Program-made: the position numbers and the translations under genes | IMG/VR virus record: IMGVR_UViG_3300025411_000647 | Coordinates: 1 to 52,534 of that record | Reading direction: 5' to 3' (one strand) | DNA length: 52,534 nucleotides | Origin: a virus | Shown: positions 42,627 through 48,070 of the stretch, piece after piece | Numbering within the stretch: the first letter of the stretch is position 1 | Layout of the letters: the number at the start of each line of letters is the position of its first letter | The notes under the pieces: model-generated | Seen by the model: only the letters and a program-made list of their open reading frames with translations | The model's database searches: none | What the model was told of the DNA's origin: nothing

Positions 42627-42713
42627 TGGTGCGAATGGCCGGAATCGAACCGGCATGGACTTGCGCCCGACAGATTTTAAGTCTGTTGTGTCTACCTATT
42701 TCACCACACTCGC
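42627..42713 (-). tRNA. tRNA-Leu (TAA)
   Basis: Class II; GCGAGTG/CATTCGC acceptor, ACAGA-CTTAAAA-TCTGT arm, T arm GCCGG TTCGATT CCGGC, CCA encoded. Confidence 0.92.
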
Positions 42714-42723
42714 AATTTAATCT

Positions 42724-42797
42724 TGGCATCCCCCCAGGGATTTGAACCCCGACCAACAGTTTTGGAGACTGGTATGCTGCCATTACACTAGGGAGAC
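42724..42797 (-). tRNA. tRNA-Trp (CCA)
   Basis: GTCTCCC/GGGGGAT acceptor, CCAGT-CTCCAAA-ACTGT arm, T loop TTCAAAT, discriminator G, CCA encoded. Confidence 0.9.
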
Positions 42798-42803
42798 ATT
42801 GAT

Positions 42804-42916
42804 TGGTACTTGCTGTGGCGCTTGAATCCACGATAGCCCTTCTCTTCCTGGCCGGTCCTTGTACATGGTCGACATTGACAAGTATTTCGGTGTTCCAGTG
42901 TAGCTACTCAGCAAGT
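42804..42916 (-). ncRNA. Second oversized tRNA-like RNA
   Basis: A perfect seven-pair acceptor ACTTGCT/AGCAAGT with A and encoded CCA, and a T-arm-like GTGG..TTCAAGC..CCAC. As in the RNA at 7690-7800, the D region has a poor stem but a similar TACACTGGAACACC (TAACATGGTAAACC there), and the anticodon arm is a long hairpin CTTGT..ACAAG with an inner ATG-TCGAC-CAT and no regular seven-base loop. GTAGC near the 5' end can pair with GCTAT before the T arm, as in the long helix of tmRNA. 113 bases, close to 111 in the other. Confidence 0.6.
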
Positions 42917-42922
42917 ATAACT

Positions 42923-43012
42923 TGGCGGAAACGGTGAGATTTGAACTCACGGACGGTTGCCCGTCGACAGTTTTCAAGACTGTTGCAATAAACCGGACTC
43001 TGCCACATTTCC
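42923..43012 (-). tRNA. tRNA-Ser (TGA)
   Basis: Class II; GGAAATG/CGTTTCC acceptor, ACAGT-CTTGAAA-ACTGT arm, long variable arm GACGGGCAACCGTC, CCA encoded. Its first two bases are the end of the hairpin repeat at 43011-43088. Confidence 0.92.
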
Positions 43013-43088
43013 ATATAGAAACACACTAAGGGCAATGCCATCTTACGATCCCAGTATGTCGGGTGTTGCTTAATGTGTTTTTATATGG
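43011..43088. repeat. Long hairpin element between tRNAs, copy 1
   Basis: CCATATAGAAACACACTAAG at one end faces CTTAATGTGTTTTTATATGG at the other; nearly all bases pair. The hairpin joins exactly the CCA of tRNA-Leu(TAG) to the 5' GG of tRNA-Ser(TGA). Inner GGCAATGCC and CCC..GGG hairpins make a three-way junction. A second copy is at 46639-46717. Likely a processing signal. Confidence 0.85.
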
Positions 43089-43168
43089 TGCCCCAAGCGA
43101 GACTCGAACTCGCACACCGAAGTACTGGCTTCTAAGACCAGCGTGTCTACCAATTCCACCATCGGGGC
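43086..43168 (-). tRNA. tRNA-Leu (TAG)
   Basis: Class II; GCCCCGA/TTGGGGC acceptor, CTGGT-CTTAGAA-GCCAG arm, variable arm with a CTTCGG tip, CCA encoded and part of the hairpin repeat. Confidence 0.92.
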
Positions 43169-43218
43169 ATTTGCTTTTGATTTTTTAAAGAACGTTACTA
43201 ATTACTTAGTATGTGACT

Positions 43219-43247
43219 ATTATACTGTCTTTATACATTAGAGTCAA
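43219..43247 (-). promoter_or_regulatory. Sigma70-type promoter for tRNA genes
   Basis: TTGACT (43242-43247), 17 bases, TATAAT (43219-43224), pointing into tRNA-Leu(TAG) and the tRNA genes after it. Confidence 0.85.
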
Positions 43248-43253
43248 CAACTT

Positions 43254-43883
43254 TTAAAATATTTTATTGCCTAAAGGATTATTTTCAAACCCAACTAAAC
43301 CTTTCCAAAATGTATTAAACGATATACTTCGTCTTGGTTTAGCATCATCCGGTAATTCACCTACAGAGTGACCTACGTTCGATAAAAACAGTACTAGATG
43401 ATATACCAAGTTTCCATGATCTGTACCAATCATATCTTCTAAACTTATTTTAGGTGTTAGACTTGGCAAATAGTAAGGTACATCTTGACAATATGATTGT
43501 AATGTAAATTTTAAATTAGCAGGATTATCGTCTAAAAATAGTACTCCACTCACTACACTGAACGGGTGTACATGCTCGTGATGTGATTCCGATGCTGTAG
43601 TTATATTAGACCATGAATTAGTAATTTCTAAACCTTCAAAATTCTTACCTACAAAAATTTTATGTGTATTTTGCAAGTAGTTTATGCATTCAGAAATTAA
43701 AAATTGTTTTGTATTTGTAAATTCTTCAGTATCAAGCAAATTTAAATTTTCACTAATACTATTATTAACATTGCGTATGTATGTTTGTTCGGATACATGC
43801 TTAGTAAGCGACTCAAAGTCGATAAAAGCTGAAATATCTTTAATTAATACAAAATTTTGAGCTGTATTTAAAATACTATTCAT
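43254..43883 (-). CDS. 2OG-Fe(II) oxygenase, TIGR02466-like
   Basis: 209 aa. SHHEHVHPFSVVSGVLFLDD, LVLFLSNVGHSVGELP and RRSISFNTFW carry the likely iron and 2-oxoglutarate ligands. The N-terminus is more diverged than in other members. GAGGAAAC ribosome site. Located between two tRNA groups. Confidence 0.8.
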   Translation of the reverse strand: MNSILNTAQNFVLIKDISAFIDFESLTKHVSEQTYIRNVNNSISENLNLLDTEEFTNTKQFLISECINYLQNTHKIFVGKNFEGLEITNSWSNITTASESHHEHVHPFSVVSGVLFLDDNPANLKFTLQSYCQDVPYYLPSLTPKISLEDMIGTDHGNLVYHLVLFLSNVGHSVGELPDDAKPRRSISFNTFWKGLVGFENNPLGNKIF

Positions 43884-43921
43884 TAAGTTTCCTCTATTGA
43901 CTAGTACTTATTAAAATATAT

Positions 43922-43996
43922 TGGCCGGCCTTGCAGGAATCGAACCCACACCCTCTGTTTCGAAGACAGAGATGATATCCATTTCACCAAAGGCCG
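43922..43996 (-). tRNA. tRNA-Arg (TCG)
   Basis: CGGCCTT/AAGGCCG acceptor, TCTGT-CTTCGAA-ACAGA arm, T loop TTCGATT, CCA encoded. Confidence 0.9.
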
Positions 43997-44001
43997 ATAT
44001 A

Positions 44002-44076
44002 TGGTCCGGCTGCCAGGAATCGAACCTGGATCAATAGCTTAGAAGGCTACTGCACTATCCATTGTGCTACAGCCAG
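44002..44076 (-). tRNA. tRNA-Arg (TCT)
   Basis: CTGGCTG/CAGCCGG acceptor, GTAGC-CTTCTAA-GCTAT arm, T arm CCAGG TTCGATT CCTGG, CCA encoded. Confidence 0.9.
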
Positions 44077-44101
44077 TTAATGCTATTATACACTAAAAAC
44101 T

Positions 44102-44179
44102 TGGTACCCCCACTCTGATTCGAACAGAGAGAACTTCTCCTTTTGAGAGAGATGACTTTACCAATTTGTCCATGGGGGC
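44102..44179 (-). tRNA. tRNA with CAA anticodon in class I body
   Basis: GCCCCCA/TGGGGGT acceptor, D stem GAC/GTC, TCTCT-CTCAAAA-GGAGA arm, short variable loop, T arm CTCTG TTCGAAT CAGAG, discriminator A, CCA encoded. Anticodon CAA means Leu, but bacterial Leu tRNAs have a long variable arm, which is absent here. Confidence 0.8.
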
Positions 44180-44187
44180 GAAAAGAG

Positions 44188-44263
44188 TGGAGCGGGTGAT
44201 CGGAATCGAACCGACGACAATCACGTTGGCAACGTGGCGCTCTACCAGCTGAGCTACACCCGC
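44188..44263 (-). tRNA. tRNA-Gly (GCC)
   Basis: GCGGGTG/CACCCGC acceptor, anticodon loop TTGCCAA, T loop TTCGATT, discriminator T, CCA encoded. Confidence 0.9.
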
Positions 44264-44264
44264 G

Positions 44265-44876
44265 TTAAAAATCTGGTTTTTGAAAGTTAATATTAAAACT
44301 AATACTTATTCTTTCATGATCGGTGTAATTAGTACTTACATCATGATCTAGCCAACCGGGAAATAAAATAATTTTTCCTTCGTGTGGCTTATGCACAATA
44401 TCTACTTTTAGATGTTCTAAAAAGTAACTCATCCAAAATTGAGTGGTAGGATTTCTAAATCCGATTGAACCATCTACTCCGTTTGTTTTAAAATAATATA
44501 CTCCAGAAATATCACATCGACCATGATTGTGTAAATGAGCATATTCATTTTTACCTGTTTTAGTCATCCAACATTGCATAACTCTGTATGCTTGAAATCG
44601 TTCTGCTGGGGCATCGATACTTTGTAAGTATGCTGTTACATGATTGGATAATTCTTTTTCAAAAGTTTTTAAATTGTAATCTAACAACAAATTTTTAGTA
44701 AATGTAGTATCTGATATCTGATGTGTGCCAGGATGCCAATATTCTTTGTAAGCGAACAATTTTTTTGAATTCAAATCTTCTTCTACTATAGTAAATTCTT
44801 TTTGAATTTTATCAAAAATATTACCCTCTATCATGTCATGATATATTGGAACAGAAAAAAATCCTTGTGTTGGCAT
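44265..44876 (-). CDS. 2OG-Fe(II) oxygenase, TIGR02466-like
   Basis: 203 aa. FFSVPIYHD opening, HLHNHGRCDISGVYYFKT, IILFPGWLDHDVSTN and ERISISFNINF. Nearest relative in the window is 32176-32745 (same DISGVYYF/DIAGVYYF and LFPGWLxH). The stop lies one base before tRNA-Gly. No clear ribosome site. Confidence 0.85.
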   Translation of the reverse strand: MPTQGFFSVPIYHDMIEGNIFDKIQKEFTIVEEDLNSKKLFAYKEYWHPGTHQISDTTFTKNLLLDYNLKTFEKELSNHVTAYLQSIDAPAERFQAYRVMQCWMTKTGKNEYAHLHNHGRCDISGVYYFKTNGVDGSIGFRNPTTQFWMSYFLEHLKVDIVHKPHEGKIILFPGWLDHDVSTNYTDHERISISFNINFQKPDF

Positions 44877-45219
44877 GTTTATTTTAAAAAGTATTAGTAG
44901 AAAGCACTAAGAGTTTTGGTCCCGATTAAGGAAACTATGGCTACCCAGGATCTACAGTCCTGCTCTATTGGTCTAGCAAACATGGAGCAAATTTTAGTAC
45001 ATTAGGTATCTTATGCTGTAAACACTCAACCTCTCAGACTATCACATATAGTTTATAACTATGTTTTTCTCCGCAACTTTCCAGGTTGCAAATACTTGTT
45101 CTTACGAAATGTTTATATGCCTCGTGCTCTCTACTAATAACTTTACTTATAAAGTGCCAGATTGTTCACCGCACAATCTTGGCAAAAGCGGGGGTCTGTC
45201 TTGAAAAACTATATTTGAT
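44877..45219. other. Gene-free stretch with a chain of hairpins
   Basis: No ORF of interest in 343 bases. On the minus strand there is a series of stems: TGCCA-GATTGT..ACAATC-TGGCA class hairpin (45155-45184, 11 pairs with one bulge), ACTTTA-TAAG-TAAAGT, GCAAC-CTGGAAA-GTTGC, ATAGTT-ATA-AACTAT and CAGGA-CTGTAGA-TCCTG. The last (about 44945-44961) is a perfect tRNA-Tyr anticodon arm (GTA), but no T arm or matching acceptor follows. It may be a structured RNA of about 300 bases or a ruined tRNA region. Confidence 0.5.
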
Positions 45220-45927
45220 TTACATCAGATCCTGATGTCTAAACATTTCTTCCAAAGATCCATATTTTTGGTATCCAAATTTTATAGTAAACGCTAACCT
45301 ATTTTTACTACCTTGATTAGAAACATTATGTATAGTGTCTGTCTTAATAAAAGTGATACGATCTATGTTGGTACTTGCAATATGTTTTAATTGTACATGC
45401 GGTCTTATATAAGATGCAAAAAAACTATAAGGATATATTTCTCTAGTGTAATTACGTATCTCCTCTTCGTCATCGCCTACATCATTATTGTTGTACCAAT
45501 AGTTAACTGTGGTTTCATAATTTAGAATAGGAACCATCATGGCAAACTGTATTGCGCTTGGCAATCTATCTAGGTCTTTTTGATCAATACTAAGACTTGC
45601 AAAATCGGGATGATTAATTATAGTTTGTTTAACTCTATTCATGTACTCATCATTTTTGTCTTCTCTCAATCCGTCTATATGCTTGAGAGTTTCTGTTTTG
45701 GGCGGTACACATATTAGTCCTATTTCTTCAATGCAACTCGTTACCCTTGAATCCAAAAAAGATTTCAATATGGGAAAATTTTCAATAGACACAATGAAGT
45801 ATCCGTCAGTAAGTATATCGTCTCTCAATAATTCGGGATATTTCAGCTTGACATAGTCAATAGCTTCATTTTGAATCTCTCTAAAATTTTCTACATTCAA
45901 TTTTTGATACAACATTTTATTGTCCAT
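45220..45927 (-). CDS. Asp-hydroxylase-like 2OG-Fe(II) protein
   Basis: 235 aa from MDNKMLYQKL at 45927, chosen because a TATAAATA box sits just upstream and the longer frame (45957) runs into tRNA-Phe. H83 and D85 (LKHIDGLRED), H200 (DTIHNVSNQ) and R210 (KNRLAFTIKFG) match the cupin-like hydroxylase pattern, with an unusually long insert of about 115 residues between the two halves. Confidence 0.7.
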   Translation of the reverse strand: MDNKMLYQKLNVENFREIQNEAIDYVKLKYPELLRDDILTDGYFIVSIENFPILKSFLDSRVTSCIEEIGLICVPPKTETLKHIDGLREDKNDEYMNRVKQTIINHPDFASLSIDQKDLDRLPSAIQFAMMVPILNYETTVNYWYNNNDVGDDEEEIRNYTREIYPYSFFASYIRPHVQLKHIASTNIDRITFIKTDTIHNVSNQGSKNRLAFTIKFGYQKYGSLEEMFRHQDLM

Positions 45928-45932
45928 AAATT

Positions 45933-45940
45933 TATTTATA
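45933..45940 (-). promoter_or_regulatory. T4 late promoter consensus TATAAATA
   Basis: Exact consensus on the minus strand, five bases before ATG 45927 and ten bases after the tRNA-Phe end. The transcript would start on the A of the ATG. Confidence 0.6.
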
Positions 45941-45949
45941 AACAAAAAA

Positions 45950-46025
45950 TGGTGCAACCTCCAGGAATCGAACCTGGTTCAATGGTTCTTCAGACCACCG
46001 CTATGACCACATCAGCTAAAGTTGC
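45950..46025 (-). tRNA. tRNA-Phe (GAA)
   Basis: GCAACTT/AGGTTGC acceptor, GTGGT-CTGAAGA-ACCAT arm, T arm CCAGG TTCGATT CCTGG, CCA encoded. Confidence 0.92.
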
Positions 46026-46026
46026 A

Positions 46027-46118
46027 TGGTACCAGCGGAGGGGATCGAACCCTCTCAAGAACGCTAATCTGGCGCTAAAAGTCTTATAAGGACTCTCTGA
46101 CTTCCAAGTCTCGCTGGC
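46027..46118 (-). tRNA. Class II tRNA with TAT anticodon
   Basis: GCCAGCG/CGCTGGT acceptor, GAGTC-CTTATAA-GACTT anticodon arm (anticodon TAT, reading AUA Ile), a long variable arm (AGCGC..GCGTT), T arm GAGGG TTCGATC CCCTC, CCA encoded. A long variable arm with an Ile anticodon is abnormal; charging by Leu, Ser or Tyr enzymes is possible. Confidence 0.8.
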
Positions 46119-46125
46119 ATTAAAT

Positions 46126-46201
46126 TGGGGTGTCTTACCGGTATCGATCCGGTACTACCGCTTTCACAGAGCAGGGTGCAGGCCACTACACTAAAGACAC
46201 C
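46126..46201 (-). tRNA. tRNA-His (GTG)
   Basis: GTGTCTT/AAGACAC acceptor with the His-specific extra G(-1) opposite C73, CTGCT-CTGTGAA-AGCGG arm, CCA encoded. Confidence 0.92.
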
Positions 46202-46208
46202 ATAAATA
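46201..46208 (+). promoter_or_regulatory. T4-late-like CATAAATA box
   Basis: CATAAATA four bases before ATG 46213, on the plus strand, starting at the first base of the opposite-strand tRNA-His. Confidence 0.45.
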
Positions 46209-46212
46209 CTTT

Positions 46213-46419
46213 ATGGACTACAATGACAAATATACTGAATTCTTAAATTTATACAAACTCAGCGAGCAACCATTTAGTCCCCGAAAATCTTATTCTGCTT
46301 GTAAAGAGTTTAAAAACTCATTCGAACGTATTGAAAAAGAATTTATTCCTACCGAACTTAAACAATGGCAGGCCCACTTGGGATCGAACCAAGAACGACG
46401 GAATCAAAATCCGTTGTGA
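46213..46419 (+). CDS. Small protein antisense to tRNA-Gln
   Basis: 68 aa: MDYNDKYTEFLNLYKLSEQP, then a charged helical stretch to TELKQWQAHL; the last 18 residues come from the complement of tRNA-Gln. The only plus-strand gene in the tRNA region, with the box spacing seen at other starts. The first 50 residues look like a real coding sequence. Function unknown; could be a false ORF. Confidence 0.45.
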   Translation: MDYNDKYTEFLNLYKLSEQPFSPRKSYSACKEFKNSFERIEKEFIPTELKQWQAHLGSNQERRNQNPL

Positions 46420-46439
46420 TACCATTTCACCATGAGCCA
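46366..46439 (-). tRNA. tRNA-Gln (TTG)
   Basis: Weak first acceptor pair (T1-T72) then GGCTCA/TGGGCC, as usual for Gln; ACGGA-TTTTGAT-TCCGT arm, discriminator G, CCA encoded. Confidence 0.88.
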
Positions 46440-46445
46440 ACAATT

Positions 46446-46521
46446 TGGTGGTAATAGCTGGACTCGAACCAGCGATAGACTGCGTATGAAGCAGTTGCAT
46501 TAGCCACTATGCTATATTACC
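46446..46521 (-). tRNA. tRNA-Met (CAT)
   Basis: GGTAATA/TATTACC acceptor, ACTGC-TTCATAC-GCAGT arm, T arm GCTGG TTCGAGT CCAGC, CCA encoded. Elongator Met or Ile2 with modified C34; not separable by sequence alone. Confidence 0.88.
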
Positions 46522-46638
46522 AAATTCTAGCCGGTTACGTGTTTTTATCATCCGGCATATTAGGAACAGCCCAACCCTAATATCGTCTACAGAATAAATC
46601 ATGAGCCATAGCTGTCTATTCCAGCGTCAATGGTAATA
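46522..46638 (-). ncRNA. Structured non-tRNA spacer
   Basis: Between tRNA-Met and the hairpin repeat. It contains TATTAGG-GTTGGGCTGTT-CCTAATA (seven pairs), GCCGG..CCGGC and AGC-TATG-GCT hairpins, but no acceptor/T arm. Possibly a stable RNA from the tRNA transcript. Confidence 0.4.
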
Positions 46639-46717
46639 CCATATAGAAACACACTTGATATAGTAAATTACTTTATCACGGATGAACCCGAATTTAGTCA
46701 AATGTGTTTTTATATGG
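46639..46717. repeat. Long hairpin element between tRNAs, copy 2
   Basis: CCATATAGAAACACACTTGA pairs with TCAAATGTGTTTTTATATGG (18 of 20). Same arms as copy 1 at 43011-43088, and again it begins on the CCA of the upstream tRNA (Lys). The loop differs and has GATATAGTA/TACTTTATC and CGG/CCG hairpins. Confidence 0.85.
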
Positions 46718-46790
46718 TAGGACGTATTGGATTCGAACCAATGACCAATAGATTAAAAGTCTACTGCTCTACCAACTGAGCTAACGTCCC
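46715..46790 (-). tRNA. tRNA-Lys (TTT)
   Basis: GGGACGT/ACGTCCT acceptor, GTAGA-CTTTTAA-TCTAT arm, T loop TTCGAAT, CCA encoded. Confidence 0.92.
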
Positions 46791-46842
46791 ATCATCTTGC
46801 CACTCTTGTCACTATTCATGACAGATCTCCTTTTTAAAAAAT

Positions 46843-46919
46843 TGGTAGCCTTACTCTGACTCGAACAGAGGACCTATGCGTTATCAACACATTGCTCTAA
46901 CCAACTGAGCTATAAGGCT
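46843..46919 (-). tRNA. tRNA-Ile (GAT)
   Basis: AGCCTTA/TAAGGCT acceptor, ATGTG-TTGATAA-CGCAT arm, T arm CTCTG TTCGAGT CAGAG, CCA encoded. Confidence 0.92.
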
Positions 46920-46921
46920 AA

Positions 46922-46997
46922 TGGTGGAGGTTACAGGGATCGAACCTGCGACATTTTGCTTGCAAAGCAAACGCTCTCCCAACTGAGCTAAACCCCC
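46922..46997 (-). tRNA. tRNA-Ala (TGC)
   Basis: GGGGGTT/AACCTCC acceptor, TTTGC-TTTGCAA-GCAAA arm, T loop TTCGATC, CCA encoded. The usual G3-U70 should be checked: here it is G3-T70, as required for Ala. Confidence 0.92.
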
Positions 46998-47002
46998 AAA
47001 AA

Positions 47003-47076
47003 TGGTTGCGGGTGATGGAATCGCACCACCAACTGGAGCTTATGAGACTCCCGAGATACTATTTCTCTAACCCGCC
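47003..47076 (-). tRNA. tRNA-Met (CAT), initiator-like end
   Basis: GGCGGGT/ACCCGCA acceptor with a G1-A72 mismatch, GGAGT-CTCATAA-GCTCC arm, T loop TGCGATT, CCA encoded. An unpaired 1-72 is a hallmark of initiator tRNA, but the three G-C pairs of the anticodon stem are not complete. Confidence 0.82.
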
Positions 47077-47081
47077 AAACT

Positions 47082-47157
47082 TGGCTCCACAGGGTGGGCT
47101 CGAACCACCGACCAAATGATTAACAGTCATCTACTCTACCGACTGAGCTACTGCGGA
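47082..47157 (-). tRNA. tRNA-Asn (GTT)
   Basis: TCCGCAG/CTGTGGA acceptor, GATGA-CTGTTAA-TCATT arm, discriminator G, CCA encoded. Confidence 0.92.
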
Positions 47158-47163
47158 ATAACT

Positions 47164-47238
47164 TGGTACACGGTACGGGAATCGAACCCGTCTTACTGAC
47201 GTGAAAGGCCAGTGTCCTAACCGATAGACGAACCGTGC
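47164..47238 (-). tRNA. tRNA-Glu (TTC)
   Basis: GCACGGT/ACCGTGT acceptor, CTGGC-CTTTCAC-GTCAG arm, T arm ACGGG TTCGATT CCCGT, CCA encoded. Confidence 0.92.
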
Positions 47239-47247
47239 ATACTAACT

Positions 47248-47322
47248 TGGCGGCTCCAAGGAGAATCGAACTCCTATTAATGGCGTGACAAGCCACCGTA
47301 CTAACCATTATACTATGAAGCC
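47248..47322 (-). tRNA. tRNA-Asp (GTC)
   Basis: GGCTTCA/TGGAGCC acceptor, GTGGC-TTGTCAC-GCCAT arm, discriminator G, CCA encoded. Confidence 0.92.
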
Positions 47323-47328
47323 AAAATT

Positions 47329-47414
47329 TGGTGGAGGAAGTAAGATTCGAACCTACTCATCCATTGGAAACAGATTTACAGTCTGCCGCGCCTCTCCAAC
47401 TGCGCCGTTCCTCC
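47329..47414 (-). tRNA. tRNA-Tyr (GTA)
   Basis: Class II; GGAGGAA/TTCCTCC acceptor, GCAGA-CTGTAAA-TCTGT arm, T loop TTCGAAT, CCA encoded. First gene after the promoter at 47423-47451. Confidence 0.92.
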
Positions 47415-47422
47415 ATGTCTTA

Positions 47423-47451
47423 ATTATAACACTCTCCCGCTATGCTGTCAA
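47423..47451 (-). promoter_or_regulatory. Perfect sigma70-type promoter for tRNA array
   Basis: TTGACA (47446-47451), 17 bases, TATAAT (47423-47428) on the minus strand, leading into tRNA-Tyr, Asp, Glu, Asn, Met, Ala, Ile, Lys. Confidence 0.9.
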
Positions 47452-47479
47452 CCGTTATGCATACGGTAGAGGAGAGTGT

Positions 47480-47553
47480 GTATTAAAAGCCACTAACGAC
47501 ACATGCTATGCACAACAGTTTTCATGACTGCTTGTGGCAATGGCTTTTAATAC
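47480..47553. repeat. 13-bp perfect inverted repeat with nested hairpin
   Basis: GTATTAAAAGCCA (47480-47492) and its complement (47541-47553) enclose 48 bases that contain CACAA-CAGT..ACTG-C-TTGTG. The stem-loop lies between the 49-aa gene's terminator and the tRNA promoter. No coding sequence or other feature is seen in the rest of 47415-47670. Confidence 0.75.
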
Positions 47554-47670
47554 GCTGTAATTTTTCACACTAGAAGAAGTGGTTCATCCTACAGGCCGCC
47601 CATTCGCCCATGTTTTAAGTGCGGGCTAGGATCTCGTTTCCTATACACACTTTTTCGAAAGTCTAAAAAC

Positions 47671-47700
47671 AAAAAACCCCAGGGTTGTTAATCCTAGGGT
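47671..47700 (-). terminator. Rho-independent terminator of 49-aa gene
   Basis: Minus-strand ACCCTAGG and CCTGGGGT form an eight-pair stem followed by TTTTTT, 27 bases after the stop of the small gene. Confidence 0.85.
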
Positions 47701-47726
47701 CCTTGGAGTTTAAATGTAAACTTAGT

Positions 47727-47876
47727 TTACAAAATGTCCTCCCGGACCCTACTATTAATCTCTGGTGTGCGATCATATGATAAACTTCCGCCATTAATCG
47801 CTGACCAAGAACAGGCTATTACACCTGCCAGTTTGGGCATCGTATTAAATTGCTGATGTTTAAAACTCGATTGCAT
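47727..47876 (-). CDS. 49-aa protein with its own transcription unit
   Basis: Reads MQSSFKHQQFNTMPKLAGVI, ACSWSAINGGSLSYDRTPEI, then a short charged end. Two TTGAC-type promoters upstream and a strong terminator downstream bracket this one small gene, so it is probably highly expressed early. There is only weak ribosome-site sequence (ACGAGAAC). No family recognised; a host-takeover protein is a fair guess. Confidence 0.65.
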   Translation of the reverse strand: MQSSFKHQQFNTMPKLAGVIACSWSAINGGSLSYDRTPEINSRVREDIL

Positions 47877-47933
47877 TTTTGTTCTCGTTTATCTCTTCTG
47901 AAAATTAGCTAGCATTATTGCTAACTAGTCTCT

Positions 47934-47962
47934 ATTGTAGCACCTTGCTACAACTGCGTCAA
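47934..47962 (-). promoter_or_regulatory. Sigma70-type promoter (proximal)
   Basis: TTGACG (47957-47962), 17 bases, TACAAT (47934-47939), followed by AGAGACTAGTTA. The same TACAATAGAGACTAGTTA also follows the distal promoter. Confidence 0.75.
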
Positions 47963-48017
47963 CCACTTTTGGCTAACTTGTTAAAGTTATTTATGCCTTA
48001 GTGGTTAACTAGTCTCT

Positions 48018-48046
48018 ATTGTATTATATATAGTCTCTTATGTCAA
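48018..48046 (-). promoter_or_regulatory. Sigma70-type promoter (distal)
   Basis: TTGACA (48041-48046), 17 bases, TACAAT (48018-48023). Between the two promoters the RNA folds as AACCACT-GGC..AACTT-TAAC-AAGTT..GCC-AGTGGTT. Confidence 0.75.
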
Positions 48047-48070
48047 GACCTATATGATAATGTGGCTTTT

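Noticed and set aside
42622-42977. Minus-strand frames of 64-69 aa across tRNA genes
   Set aside because: They are translations of tRNA-Ser, tRNA-Leu and tRNA-Trp sequences.
44877-45219. Group I intron in a tRNA-Tyr gene
   Set aside because: AGTC-like and AACTAT elements are present by chance, but I could not place P3/P7 pairings or join two tRNA halves.
47578-47640. 13-codon frame MGEWAACRMNHFF on the minus strand as leader peptide
   Set aside because: No ribosome site or attenuator structure downstream; too short to support.
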